Below are positions 39,161 to 48,803 of a DNA stretch of 64,000 nt, piece by piece. The stretch is from Pseudomonas poae (lineage in GTDB: Bacteria > Pseudomonadota > Gammaproteobacteria > Pseudomonadales > Pseudomonadaceae). Position 1 is the stretch's first letter. The number at the start of each line of letters is the position of its first letter. A program made the translations under genes and the position numbers. A model generated the notes under the pieces. That model saw only the letters and a program-made list of their open reading frames with translations. It was not told where the DNA came from and searched no databases. The stretch spans positions 4,354,001 through 4,418,000 of the forward strand of contig CP034537.1 of NCBI GenBank assembly GCA_004000515.1, written 5' to 3'.

Positions 39161-40683
39161 CGGGGTTGACCTTGATGGGTGGGATCGAAACGCGCCTGCA
39201 CCTGGTCCACGCCGGACACCCGCAAATGCGCGTCATACAGCTCACTCTGCTGAGGCGTATCGCTGCGCTGGTGCATGCCCCGACTCTCCTTGCGCAATGC
39301 GGCAGCGGTGTAGCACCAGCGGGCGGTGGCGGCCATGGCGGCGGTTTCGCGGGCGCGCAGCGGGTTAGTGGTGGGTGTTGCGGCGCGCACTTGGTCCCAG
39401 ATGTTGTCGAGTTCGCTTAAGGATCGCTCCAGTTGGTCACCGCTGCGAAACAGGTTTTTGTCCAGCGGGTGCACTTCGGCCTGGATGCGTTGGATCAGCT
39501 CAGCGCTGCCGCCCGCCGCGCCGTCAAACCCTCGCAATGCGCCGTGATATGCAAGCTTGTTCCGCGCCAATCTTGCCGCGCCACGGCCTGCCCATTGCCC
39601 GGTAGACAACGCCCATGCGGAGTTCTGTGCGCCGCCGCCCGAGGTGGCACCGGCAATCGGCTCACGGCTGGCGGCATCCCCGGCGGCGAATACGCCGGGC
39701 ACGGTGGTTTGGCAGTCATCGTTCACCAGGCGCAAACCACCGACGCCACGGATGGTGCCCTCGGGATGCAAGGTCACCGCAAACCGCTCGCGATACGGGT
39801 CGACGCCGCGCCGGTCAAACGGCAGCATCAGGTTGGGTTGGATGCTCGGCAGTTGCGCACGAACCTGTGCAGGCACCCGATTCAAGCGGCAATACACGGG
39901 ACCGTTGAGCAGCGCCTTGGCCAGCGTCTCGGTAAAGCCAGGGCCGCCACGGATATCCAGCGGGCGGTCCGCCGCGTCGAAATACTCGCCAAAGGTGTAC
40001 ACCATCGAGCGCGTCATGCTGCTGCCTGCCGCCGCGATGCAGTAGTAGTTGGAAAACTCCATGCCCGACAGCTCGGCACCGGCTTCGGCGGCCATCAAGT
40101 AACCGTCGCCAGTGTTGGTGTGGTTGCCGAGCAAGCGCGACAGGAATGCACAACCGCCCGTGGCCAGCACCACCGCTCCGGCACGAATCAACCAGTCACC
40201 CCCGGCCTGGCGCCGCCAGCCTCGGGCGCCGACCACGTTGCCGTGATCGTCGCGCAGCAGCTCCAATGCGGGGTGGTGATCGAGGATCGTCACGCCGCTG
40301 TCGAGCACGCGACGACGCAGGCCGCGCAGGTATTCCGGGCCGCGCAGGCCACGGTATTGGGTCTCGCCCTGTTCGTTCTGGGGGAAGGCGTAGTAGTCGC
40401 TCAAGCCCGGCAGGCTGGTCCAGGTGGTGTCGATGGCGCGGGCCATCCAGCGCGCATCGGCCAGGCCATAGGCGGTGGCCAGGCGCTTGTCGATGGCGGC
40501 TTCGCGGGCGCCGGGTGGCACCCACCAATGGCCGGGGCCGGCGGTGGCGGTGACGCCGCTGGTGCCGCAGTAACCCTTGTCCACCAGGATCACCTTGACG
40601 CCTTCGCGGGCGGCGGCGATGGCGGCCCAGGTACCCGCCAGGCCGCCGCCGACGATCAGTACATCGCAGCTCAGTTCAGTCAT
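39157..40683 (-). CDS. FAD-dependent oxidoreductase, fumarate reductase/AprA-like flavoprotein
   Basis: A 508-residue intact protein. FAD motif: CDVLIVGGGLAGTWAAIAAA ... VKVILVDKG. The fumarate-reductase-type fold shows in AGAVVLATGGCAFL, GDGYLMAAEAGAELSGMEF, PGVFAAGDAASREPIAGATS and the C-terminal helical domain (RARETAAMAATARWCY). Coupled by overlap to the two-cluster ferredoxin gene. Family members oxidise or reduce succinate/fumarate, adenylylsulfate or aspartate; the real substrate is unknown. Position between a TonB receptor and an SsuA-like gene argues for sulfur-compound redox chemistry. Confidence 0.87.
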   Translation of the reverse strand: MTELSCDVLIVGGGLAGTWAAIAAAREGVKVILVDKGYCGTSGVTATAGPGHWWVPPGAREAAIDKRLATAYGLADARWMARAIDTTWTSLPGLSDYYAFPQNEQGETQYRGLRGPEYLRGLRRRVLDSGVTILDHHPALELLRDDHGNVVGARGWRRQAGGDWLIRAGAVVLATGGCAFLSRLLGNHTNTGDGYLMAAEAGAELSGMEFSNYYCIAAAGSSMTRSMVYTFGEYFDAADRPLDIRGGPGFTETLAKALLNGPVYCRLNRVPAQVRAQLPSIQPNLMLPFDRRGVDPYRERFAVTLHPEGTIRGVGGLRLVNDDCQTTVPGVFAAGDAASREPIAGATSGGGAQNSAWALSTGQWAGRGAARLARNKLAYHGALRGFDGAAGGSAELIQRIQAEVHPLDKNLFRSGDQLERSLSELDNIWDQVRAATPTTNPLRARETAAMAATARWCYTAAALRKESRGMHQRSDTPQQSELYDAHLRVSGVDQVQARFDPTHQGQPR

Positions 40684-40692
40684 GTCAGGGCC

Positions 40693-43145
40693 TCAGAAGT
40701 TGTACGCCAGGCGCGTGTAGTAGTACGCACCGCCAAAGCCGAACGGCGAAAACTGGCCGTATTCATAGGCTCCCGCCCAGTCCTTGATGCCCTTTTTGTC
40801 CGGGTACACGTTGAACAGGTTGTTGGCGCCGAGTGCCACGGTGAAGTGCTTGTTGATGTCGTAGGCCGCGTCCACGTCGCTGATCCATTTGGCGCTGAAT
40901 TTGCGGTCGTTGATCGGGTTGTTGTCGCCTTCGGTGTAGCTGCCGAAGCGGGTCAGGGCCAGGTTGAGGGTGTAGGCGGTAACCTTCCAGTTGGCCGCCA
41001 GGATCAATTTGGATTGCGGCGTGGCAACCGTCAGGTCCTTTGCAGGCGCCGGTCGAAAATCTGGTAGTTGGAGCCCAGGCTGGCGAGTGCGGGCGGGGTG
41101 TCCTGGAGTTTTTCGATCTTGGTCTGGTTCCAGTTGTAGGCCAGGCTCCAGCGCACTTGGCCGTACTCATCCAACTGCTGGCGGTATTCGTTGATGATGT
41201 CGACGCCACGGGTACGGGTGTCGACGGCGTTGGTGTAGTACTGCGCGTACAGCCCTGGCGACAGGCCGTTGGCAGCCAGGATCTGCGACACGGCCGGGCC
41301 GCCGAGCAGGCTGGTGGACACGATGCGGTCGCGGATACCGATCTGGTACAGGTCGGTGGTCAGGCGGTAGTTCTGCGTGGGTTCGTAGGTGAAACCGAAG
41401 CTGTAGTTCAGCGACTTTTCCGGCTTGAGTTTCTCTGCACCCAACGCTTGCGCTTCGGCGGTGTCCACCGGCAGCACCTTGACCGGCACCGAGACCTGCT
41501 GGCCGTTGACCACGCCGCCGGAGGTGAAGGTGGACGAGGCATAAATGGTCTGGGCCAGCGACGGCGCCCGGAAGCCATTGTTGATGGTGCCGCGCAGGGC
41601 AAATTCCGGGGTGAGCTTGAAGCGCGTCGACAGTTTTCCGCTCCAGGTGCTGCCGATGTCCTGGGTGTAGCGCTCGTAGCGCGCGGCGGCGCCGACGTAC
41701 CAGCGGTCGGTTACGTCCAGGCCCAGGTCGACGTAGCTGGCGACGTTGCTACGGCTGATCTCACCGGCGTCCGCCGTGCTGGTGCCGTTATACGACGCCA
41801 GCCCCGGCAACGGTGTTTGCCCGGCGAACGGGCCGCTGGGCAGCACATAGTTGCCCGGCGTATAGGAGGCATAGTCGCCGGCTTCGATCTGGTATTTCTC
41901 CCAACGGTATTCAAACCCGAACGCAGTTTGCAGCGGGTGGCTGAGGCCGATATCGAAGGTGCGGCTCAAGTCCAGGTTGTTGGTCCACTGGTCGAAGATC
42001 TGCGAGGCCAGGTTGAACGAGGTCGGGCTGGTGGGCCCCCAGGATGGGTTAAGCGTGTTGTTGGCGTTGAGGGTGGAATCGTCTTCGCCCCAGGTGGAAC
42101 TGATGTCGTAGTCCCAACCACCGACCAGGCCCTTGAAGCCACCGGCCACCTGGAAATCCTTGGTGCGGTTGCGCCGTTGTGCGTGGATGCCGTCGGGGTA
42201 GGGCGTGTTCGGGTCGCCGGCCAGGGAGGTGATCTCATTGGGACGGTAGTTGCCGGTGACCTTGGTGGTTTCCATGTAGCTGGCGGTGGAGAACGAGTAG
42301 AACTTGAGATCGTCTTGCAGCGGCAGCTCGAGGTTGTAGCTGGCGTTGGTGACTTTCTCGCGGCCCAGGCCGTAGCTGGGGTTCCAGCCGTGGCGGTTGA
42401 CGGTCTGGTCGCGGCTGTCGGGGGCAGCAGCGGTACCATACAGCCGGCCGGTGGCGCTGCCAGTACGGTTGAAAGGCTCTTGCTCCTTGCTGTCCAGCGC
42501 CAGGTTGGCAAAGCCATCGTTGGGCAGGGACAAGCCGTAGTTGACGGTCTGGTGCACGGTATCGCCGTCACCTGCACCGTAGCGGCCGAACGAGGTTTCG
42601 GCGCTGCCGCCGCTGTCGTTTTCCTTGAGGATGATATTGATCACCCCGGCAATTGCGTCCGAGCCGTATTGGGCGGACGCACCGTCGCGCAGCACTTCGA
42701 TATGGTCGATGGCCGACACCGGGATCAGGTCCAGGTTGACCGGTACAGCGGCGGTGCCGATGCGCGCCAGGTTGTTGATCAAGGCCGTGTTGTGGCGGCG
42801 TTTGCCGTTGACCAGCACCAGCACCTGGTCGCCAGACAAACCGCGCATGGTCACGCCACGCACCGACCACGAGGTGCCGCCGCCGTTGATGGCGGGCAGG
42901 TTGAACGACGGTAGCAAACGCGCCAGCAGTTCTTTGAGACCGACCTTGCCGCTGGCTTGCAGTTGCTCGGCGCTGATCACGTCGATGGGCGAGGGGCTGT
43001 CGGCGATGGTGCGCGCCTGGTTGCCACGGTTGCCGGTGACGACCACGGTGCCAAGGGTTTTGTCGGGGTCTTCGGCCTGGGCCGGGAAATTAATGGCGAG
43101 CAGGCTGATGGCTACCGCACAGTATTGAAAGTGGGATGCAGGCAT
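40693..43145 (-). CDS. TonB-dependent receptor 2 of the organosulfur island
   Basis: Repaired length is 817 residues; an A3 run at the minus-strand position near 41038 should be A4. Start ATG 43145 gives signal peptide YCAVAISLLAINFPAQA. Plug: LGTVVVTGNRGNQARTIADS, VSAIDHIEVLRDGASAQYGS and DAIAGVINIILKEND. The barrel ends FGGAYYYTRLAYNF. This plug subtype is often found beside sugar or small-organic uptake genes. It is 10 bases upstream of the flavoprotein gene, so the three (receptor, flavoprotein, ferredoxin) are probably cotranscribed. Confidence 0.88.
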
Positions 43146-43185
43146 GGGGGCTGTTTCCAGAAAACCTAGGGACACCGCACATCCC

Positions 43186-43273
43186 TGTGGAGCTGGCTTG
43201 CCTGCGATGGCGGTGTCTCAGCTAAAGAAATACTGGCTGATATGTCGCCATCGCGGGCAAGCCCGCTCCCACA
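43186..43273. repeat. REPIN, mixed arms
   Basis: The left arm is TGTGGAGCTGGCTTGCCTGC and the right arm GGGCAAGCCCGCTCCCACA. The arms belong to slightly different REP variants. Lies between the TauD-like and receptor-2 genes. Confidence 0.85.
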
Positions 43274-43302
43274 GGGGATCTTTGTTGTGGCTTAAATAGA
43301 GG

Positions 43303-44133
43303 TCAGGCCGCGTTGGCAGCTCTTACCCGATGCGGAATATCGTCATAGGCAATCAGCACCCGCTCCATGCGACGCGGGTAGTCGCCGTAGTTGTAGACCG
43401 GGTAGTGCAGGGTCGAACGGTTGTCCCAGAACGCTACGGAACCCGGGCGCCATTTGAAGCGCACTTGGTGTTCGGGCTTGTTGAATTCCAGCAGCAAGCG
43501 ATCAATCAACTGCTTGCTTTGCTGTGGCGTCCAGCCGATCACCGAAGGGTTTTGCGAGAAGTTGATGAACAGCCCGTCTTCACCGGTTTCCGGGTGGGTG
43601 CGCACCAGCGGGTGAGCGAGGATCGGGTAGTCGTAGCCGACCTTGTCCAAGGCCTTTTTGAAGTCGTGTACCACGTGCAAATTGTCGATCTCTGCGCGCA
43701 GTTCATCGGGCAGTGCGCGGTACACCGCGCCGGCATCGGCCCATAGGGTGTCGCCGCCGACTTCCGGCAAGTCCACCGCGCGCAGCACCGCGCCGAGGGT
43801 GGGTTGCAGCAGCCAGCTGGTGTCGGTGTGCCAACGGCCGCTGATGCGCGGGCCGTAGAGTTTGCGTTCGTCCTGGGCTTCGATCAGGTGCGCCTGGGGC
43901 TGAGTCGGGTCGTTCTGCTGGGTGGTGGGGTGCACGTACAGCTCGCCGAATTCCTTGGCGAAAGCAATTTGCTGTTCGGTGTTGATGGCTTGGTCGCGGA
44001 AGAACAGCACTTTGTGCTCCAGCAGCAGTTGGCGCAGTTCATCACGTAGTGCAGCGGTCAACGGCTGGCGCAGGTCAATGCCGGCGATTTCGGCGCCGAT
44101 GGTGGGTTCCAGGCGGGTGATATGCAGGGTCAT
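43303..44133 (-). CDS. TauD/TfdA-family alpha-ketoglutarate-dependent dioxygenase
   Basis: A 276-residue intact protein of family length. The iron ligands are visible: His102 and Asp104 in RWHTDTSWL, and His243 in STLHYPVYNY. The 2-oxoglutarate-binding arginine is in YPRRMERV. Predicted reaction: Fe(II)- and 2-oxoglutarate-dependent hydroxylation next to sulfur, releasing sulfite (taurine-type) or sulfate. The exact substrate (taurine, alkyl sulfonate or sulfate ester) cannot be told. Its leader carries the shared motif at 44162. Confidence 0.9.
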   Translation of the reverse strand: MTLHITRLEPTIGAEIAGIDLRQPLTAALRDELRQLLLEHKVLFFRDQAINTEQQIAFAKEFGELYVHPTTQQNDPTQPQAHLIEAQDERKLYGPRISGRWHTDTSWLLQPTLGAVLRAVDLPEVGGDTLWADAGAVYRALPDELRAEIDNLHVVHDFKKALDKVGYDYPILAHPLVRTHPETGEDGLFINFSQNPSVIGWTPQQSKQLIDRLLLEFNKPEHQVRFKWRPGSVAFWDNRSTLHYPVYNYGDYPRRMERVLIAYDDIPHRVRAANAA

Positions 44134-44161
44134 GCGGGTATCCTCTCGTGTGTGGGTTCAG

Positions 44162-44183
44162 CCTCCGCCTGGAGAGGGGTCGG
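44162..44183 (-). promoter_or_regulatory. Shared sulfur-island leader motif, copy 3
   Basis: Sense strand: CCGACCCCTCTCCAGGCGGA then GG, 29 bases before the ATG at 44133. CTCC-AGGC-GGAG is self-complementary. Confidence 0.6.
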
Positions 44184-44191
44184 ATGTGGAA

Positions 44192-44213
44192 CCTGCACCC
44201 CGTGTGGGTGCAG
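44192..44213. terminator. Hairpin between rhodanese and TauD-like genes
   Basis: CCTGCACCC and GGGTGCAGG flank CGTGT. It lies after the rhodanese stop and just before the TauD leader motif. With no U-run it may be a partial terminator or part of a larger leader structure. Confidence 0.45.
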
Positions 44214-44228
44214 GTGGGTCAGGGGTGA

Positions 44229-45811
44229 TCAGATCACGTAGAAACCGTGGGTGCCGTCGCGGGCCAGTTGGTCCACCAGGCCGAATTCCCAGTCCAGGTA
44301 AGCCTGCATGGCTTCCTTGGGGTTGTCGGTGCCTTCGTATGGCCGGCGGTAGCGGTCGATGCGTGGTGACGCCAGGTGGGTTTCACCTTCCTCCAGCGGC
44401 AGTTGCGCGTTGATCCAGCCGGCCGTGCCGTCTTGCAGCAGGAACACTGGCTTGCCAGTAATGGCTTCCACTTCCGCCACCGCCAGGCGCGCCAGTTGGC
44501 TGCTGCCGCAGGTCAGCACATAACGCTCGGCGTCGGGTGTTTTAGCCAGGGCCTGGGGCAACTGCGCACGCAGGGCCCACCAGGCACCGGGGATATGGCG
44601 CTTGACGTAGTTGGCGCTAGCGGTGAAGTCCAGCACCACGGTGTCGCCATGGCCCAGCCAGTCGGCGAGGGTGTGGGGGTGATCAGCTCGGCTTGTGGTG
44701 GCGCTGGAACCGGGGCGACCCAGGCACCTTTCTCGCTGAATTGCGCCGGTTGCAGGCCATCCAGTACGTGCACTTCCCAGCCCAGTTGGGCCAGCCAGGA
44801 GGCGGACATGTTGGCGCGCACACCGTCGTCATCCGCCAGCACCAGGCGTGCACCGCGTACGCTGGCGACGTGGTCGGTTTCTTGCACCAGCTGGCCGCCT
44901 GGCGTGGAACGTGCACCCGGCAAATGCCCAGCTTCAAATTCTTCCGGCGTGCGCACATCGAACAGGTAGGTGGTGCGGTTCGCTTCCTGCTGCCAGCCCT
45001 GTAGATCGGCCAGGCTGGCGCGACCGACGCGGGCCTTGTCGGCGACGCGACGCGCATCCGCTGCGGCCACTTCGCGATGTTCTTCCGAGGTCGGCGCAAA
45101 GCGGCGCGATTGGCCGTGGGCGAGTTTTTGTCCAGCCAGGGTCCAGCCGATGGTGCCGTTGCGCAGCGCCGACACCGGGTTGGCCACGCCCGCATTGATC
45201 AGCGACTGGGTGCCGATAATGCTGCGGGTGCGCCCGGCGCAGTTGACGATGATGCGGGTGGCCGGGTCCGGCGCCAATTCACGGGCGCGCAGGACCAACT
45301 CGGCCCCCGGCACGCTGATACCGGTGGGAATGCTCATGGTCTGGTATTCGTCGAAGCGGCGTGCGTCGAGCACCACCACATCGGCTTGGCTGTCGAGCAG
45401 GGCCTGCACTTCTTCGGCGGCCAGGGACGGTGTGTGGCGCTCGCTTTCCACCAGTTCGCCAAAGGCCTTGCTTGGCACGTTCACGTCAATGAACAGCTCG
45501 CCACCGGCCTTGCGCCAACCTTCCAGGCCACCTTCGAGCAGGCTGACCTGGGTGTAGCCCAGTGCAACCAGGCGCTCAGCGGCGCGGGTAGCCAAACCTT
45601 CGCCGTTGTCATACACGGTGACCTGGGTGTCGCGGCGAGGAATGCGCGAGTACACCTCCAGCTCAAGCTTGGACAACGGAATATTCGCGGCAAACAGCGG
45701 GTGGGACTCGGCAAACGGTGCTTCTTCACGCACGTCGACCAGGGCGAGTTCTTCATGGTCCAACAGGGCCTGGCGAATCTGGGCAAAGCTGCGGGTGGAT
45801 ACGGTGGTCAT
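44229..45811 (-). CDS. Rhodanese (thiosulfate sulfurtransferase) with four domains
   Basis: Repaired length is 527 residues; a C5 run near 44676 should be C6. Four rhodanese-like domains in series: about 1-110 (IRQALLDHEELALVDVREE), 125-235 (VVVLDARRFDEYQTMSIPTG), 255-370 (TYLFDVRTPEEFEAGHLPGA) and 385-500 (TVVLDFTASANYVKRHIPGA). Active-site Cys are present in domain 2 (IVNCAGRTRS) and domain 4 (VLTCGSSQLA). Domains 1 (VYDNGEG) and 3 (LADDDG) lack it. It should move sulfane sulfur between donor and acceptor. The start overlaps the stop of the thiol dioxygenase gene, giving the dioxygenase-rhodanese pair known next to a LysR gene in P. aeruginosa. Confidence 0.87.
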
Positions 45812-46419
45812 AGGGCAGGGCTCTTTTCTTTGGACAAATCCCAGATATTCGGGAGGAAGGCGTTGGAATAACCGGAGATAAACAGTTTCTCGCTGCCGTC
45901 AGGTTGGTACACCGCGCGGCGCACCGCACCGATATTGGCGCCGTACACATGGATACTGATGGACACCTGGTCGCTGTGGGCGTTGCTCACCTGATGAATG
46001 TCGCCGACCTTGGGCGATACGGCTTCAACCTGGCCCGGCACCAACTGGATCGGCTTGCCTTCGGCCACCAGGCTGCCGTCCGGAGCGCGTTCAAAGCCTT
46101 GGGAAAACTCCGCACCGCGCAGCATGCCGATCAACCCCCACACCCGGTGGTCATGAATCGGTGTGCTTTGGCCCGGCCCCCAGACAAAACTGACGATGCT
46201 GAAACGCTGGCGCGAGTCGGCATGCAGCAAAAATTGCTGGTAGCGCTCGGGATCGGGTTGGGCGAATTCATCGGGGAGCCAATCATCATGGCTGACCAGT
46301 TGCGCCAGTAGCTTGCCGCCACGGTGCAGCAGGTCACCTTCACGTGGATTGCCGTCAATCAATTCCGCCAGGGCGCCTATAAATGCTCTTAGTCTCTCGG
46401 GGTGCTTGGCCTGGGTCAT
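45808..46419 (-). CDS. Cysteine/3-mercaptopropionate dioxygenase family protein
   Basis: A 203-residue intact protein of the thiol dioxygenase cupin family. Iron ligands are His89, His91 (TPIHDHRVWG) and His142 (GDIHQVSNAHSD). The Ser-His-Tyr outer-sphere triad is S155, H157 and Y159 in SISIHVYGANIG. Overall it resembles the P. aeruginosa enzyme that prefers 3-mercaptopropionate over cysteine. Reaction: O2-dependent oxidation of a thiol to a sulfinate. It is followed by the overlapping rhodanese gene and divergent from the LysR gene at 46633, which likely regulates it. Confidence 0.92.
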   Translation of the reverse strand: MTQAKHPERLRAFIGALAELIDGNPREGDLLHRGGKLLAQLVSHDDWLPDEFAQPDPERYQQFLLHADSRQRFSIVSFVWGPGQSTPIHDHRVWGLIGMLRGAEFSQGFERAPDGSLVAEGKPIQLVPGQVEAVSPKVGDIHQVSNAHSDQVSISIHVYGANIGAVRRAVYQPDGSEKLFISGYSNAFLPNIWDLSKEKSPAL

Positions 46420-46632
46420 GGCAATTCCATTGGTCTGTGTTCTTGAGCTTATCTAAGCATAATGTTTATAGTTAATATGCTATTTTTTAATGATTAGCTT
46501 ATAGCCGAAGGTAATTTAGAACTGGTCCGACTAGGGTTAGACGTTATCGATCACAGCGCGGGCTATCCAGACAGCCTTCCTGCAACTATGCTTTGCACAC
46601 ATCTTAATGACTGTTCTCTATGTGCGGCCCAA

Positions 46633-47538
46633 ATGAAAATTGACGATATCGATGCCTTTGTCGAAGTGATTCGTTGCCAGTCCATCAGCCATGCCGCCGA
46701 GTCGTTGCAACTGACCCAGCCGGCCATCACCCGTCGCGTGCAGAACTTTGAGCAGGCACTTGGGGTGGAGCTGTTCGACCGCAATACCAAACCCCTCAAG
46801 CCTACGCTGATCGGTACTCGCGTTTATGAGCAGTGCCGGCTGATCCTGCGCGAGATGGATGCCCTGCGCGAGCTGGTGGCCACCGACGCACCGCCGACCG
46901 GCCTGCTGCGCCTGGGCGTGCCGCAGACCATTGGCGATGTGGTGTTGCTGGATGCGCTCAAGCACCTGCGTACCGAATACGCCGACCTGCGCGCCCAGGT
47001 CGCCACCGGCTGGGGCAGTCAGTTGGTGGGCAAGATCGAACGCGGCGAGCTGGATGCGGCGGCGGCGTTGTTCCCGGCGGGCAAGATCTTCCCCGACAAC
47101 GTGGTTGGCGAGTCCATCGGCAAGATGGAGTTGGTGGTGGTGTGTGCCAAGGCGCAGTTGCCGAAGAAGCCGTGCAAGTTGGCGGATGTGTACCAGAGCG
47201 GTTGGATATTGAACCCGGATGGTTGCGGCTTCCGTGCGGGTTTGCAGCGCACCTTGTCGGATCAAGGGTTGGCGTTGCGGGTGAACCTGGAAACCTTCGG
47301 CACTGAGCTGCAGTTGGGCCTGGTAGCAGATGGTTTGGGCCTGGGCCTGGTGCCGCGCCCGTTGCTGGAACGCAGCGCCCATCGCGATCAACTGGCGGTG
47401 ATGCCGCTCAAGGACTTCAAGCCGGTGATGGATTTGTGGCTGATCTATCCGCACTTCCTGGGCAACTTGCAGGGGCCGGTGGATGCGTTTGGCAAATTGG
47501 TCGCGGCTTCCTTGCACAAAATCCGCGACGCCGCCTGA
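46633..47538 (+). CDS. LysR-family transcriptional regulator (divergent from thiol dioxygenase)
   Basis: A 301-residue regulator starting at ATG 46633 (MKIDDIDAFVEVIRCQSISH); an in-frame ATG 46588 also exists. HTH: AAESLQLTQPAITRRVQNFE; effector domain: GLLRLGVPQTIGDVVLLDAL, GELDAAAALFPAG and LGLVADGLGLGLVPRPLL. The 213-base AT-rich gap to the divergent dioxygenase gene at 46419 should hold its operator. Candidate local regulator of the dioxygenase-rhodanese genes. Confidence 0.9.
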   Translation: MKIDDIDAFVEVIRCQSISHAAESLQLTQPAITRRVQNFEQALGVELFDRNTKPLKPTLIGTRVYEQCRLILREMDALRELVATDAPPTGLLRLGVPQTIGDVVLLDALKHLRTEYADLRAQVATGWGSQLVGKIERGELDAAAALFPAGKIFPDNVVGESIGKMELVVVCAKAQLPKKPCKLADVYQSGWILNPDGCGFRAGLQRTLSDQGLALRVNLETFGTELQLGLVADGLGLGLVPRPLLERSAHRDQLAVMPLKDFKPVMDLWLIYPHFLGNLQGPVDAFGKLVAASLHKIRDAA

Positions 47539-47564
47539 CGCTACATCAAAGGCACAGCCGCATT

Positions 47565-47699
47565 TGTAGTGAGCGGGCTTGTCCCGCGCTGGGTGGCGAA
47601 GCCGCCCTAAATTCAGGCACCACGGTTTTCCTAAAAACACCGCGGCGGCTTGATTAGGGCGGCTTCGCCACCCAGCGCGGGCAAGCCCGCTCACTACAA
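47565..47699. repeat. Long palindromic REP-type element (TAGTGAGCGGG type)
   Basis: Outer arms TGTAGTGAGCGGGCTTGTCC and GGGCAAGCCCGCTCACTACA. Inner arms GGTGGCGAAGCCGCCCTAA and TTAGGGCGGCTTCGCCACC. Same family as 2166-2299. The rest of the gap up to 47875 is AT-rich (AAAAAAATAATAATTAGCTT) and should hold the aldolase promoter. Confidence 0.88.
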
Positions 47700-47875
47700 T
47701 GGCGTAGATACTCAGGGCTACCGGGGTAATCCCGCCTCTCACACTGACCGGTGTAGAAGCTGATGGAGTTATGAAAAAAATAATAATTAGCTTAGATTAA
47801 AATGTGCTTTTTATTATTTTTTTGCATCCCATAGGCTTGCCTGGAAGTCCTTAAGGCCATCCAGGAAGTTTTGCC

Positions 47876-48670
47876 ATGAGCAGCGTCACCTCGATTTCCA
47901 GTGTTTCCAACAATGTTCGCCAGCGCGTCACTCCGGAAGAATGGGAAGTGCGCGTCAAGCTGGCCGCCGCGTATCGCCTGGCGGCCTTGTACAAGTGGAC
48001 CGACCACATCTACACCCACTTCTCCGCCCGCGTGCCAGGCCCGGATGAGCACTTCCTGATCAACGCTTTCGGGTTGCTGTTCGATGAAATCAGCGCCTCC
48101 AACCTGGTCAAGGTCGACCTCGACGGCACCATCGTCGACGACCCGACCGGCCTGGGCATCAACTACGCCGGTTATGTGATTCACAGTGCCATCCATGGCG
48201 CGCGCCATGACCTGCAAGCGGTGCTGCACACCCATACTCGTGACGGTATTGCGGTGTCGGCGCAGAAGGACGGTCTGTTGCCGATCTCCCAGCACTCCAT
48301 CGGTTTTTCCGGACGTGTGGCGTACCACGGTTATGAGGGCGTGGCCCTCGACCTGGACGAGCGCGAGCGCCTGGTGGCGGACCTGGGTGACAAGAGTGTG
48401 ATGATCCTGCGCAACCACGGCTTGTTGACCGCAGGGGTGAGTGTGGAGCATGCGTTTCAGCAACTGCAGCAGTTGGAGCGCGCGTGCAATATCCAGGTGG
48501 CGGCGCAGGCGGCAGGCAATGCGGAGTTGATTTTCCCGCCGGCGGAAGTGGTGCAGAAGGTCGAGCAACAGGCCAAGGTGTTTGCCAGTGGCGATGGGCC
48601 GGGTGTGGCGCGGCATTGGAATGCGTTGGTGCGCCAGTTGGAGCGCACCGATACCGACTACAAAAACTGA
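47876..48670 (+). CDS. Class II aldolase/adducin family protein
   Basis: A 264-residue intact protein. Features of the class II aldolase fold: AAAYRLAALYKWTDHIYTHF (N-terminal), LQAVLHTHTRDGIAVSAQ with the zinc-binding His-x-His, and SVMILRNHGLLTAGVSVEHA with the third His. These enzymes use Zn2+ for retro-aldol or decarboxylation of sugar phosphates and related compounds. The family also includes uncharacterised members in sulfonate clusters; a role in processing the carbon skeleton of a sulfo-compound is possible. Confidence 0.88.
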   Translation: MSSVTSISSVSNNVRQRVTPEEWEVRVKLAAAYRLAALYKWTDHIYTHFSARVPGPDEHFLINAFGLLFDEISASNLVKVDLDGTIVDDPTGLGINYAGYVIHSAIHGARHDLQAVLHTHTRDGIAVSAQKDGLLPISQHSIGFSGRVAYHGYEGVALDLDERERLVADLGDKSVMILRNHGLLTAGVSVEHAFQQLQQLERACNIQVAAQAAGNAELIFPPAEVVQKVEQQAKVFASGDGPGVARHWNALVRQLERTDTDYKN

Positions 48671-48694
48671 TCCAAGGTACACAGCAGATCAACA

Positions 48695-48781
48695 TGTGGG
48701 AGCTGGCTTGCCTGCGATGCAAACACCTCGGTTATTCAGATGTACCGAGTTGATGCTATCGCAGGCAAGCCAGCTCCCACA
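48695..48781. repeat. REPIN (GCTGGCTTGCCTGCGATGC type)
   Basis: Inverted arms TGTGGGAGCTGGCTTGCCTG and CAGGCAAGCCAGCTCCCACA between the convergent aldolase and SsuD-like genes. Confidence 0.9.
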
Positions 48782-48803
48782 TCTGTTTTGCAGTGTTTTT
48801 GAT

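Noticed and set aside
43186..43273. Terminator for the TauD-like gene
   Set aside because: The hairpin is a REPIN like many others in the window and lacks a U-run; transcription may continue to the receptor gene.
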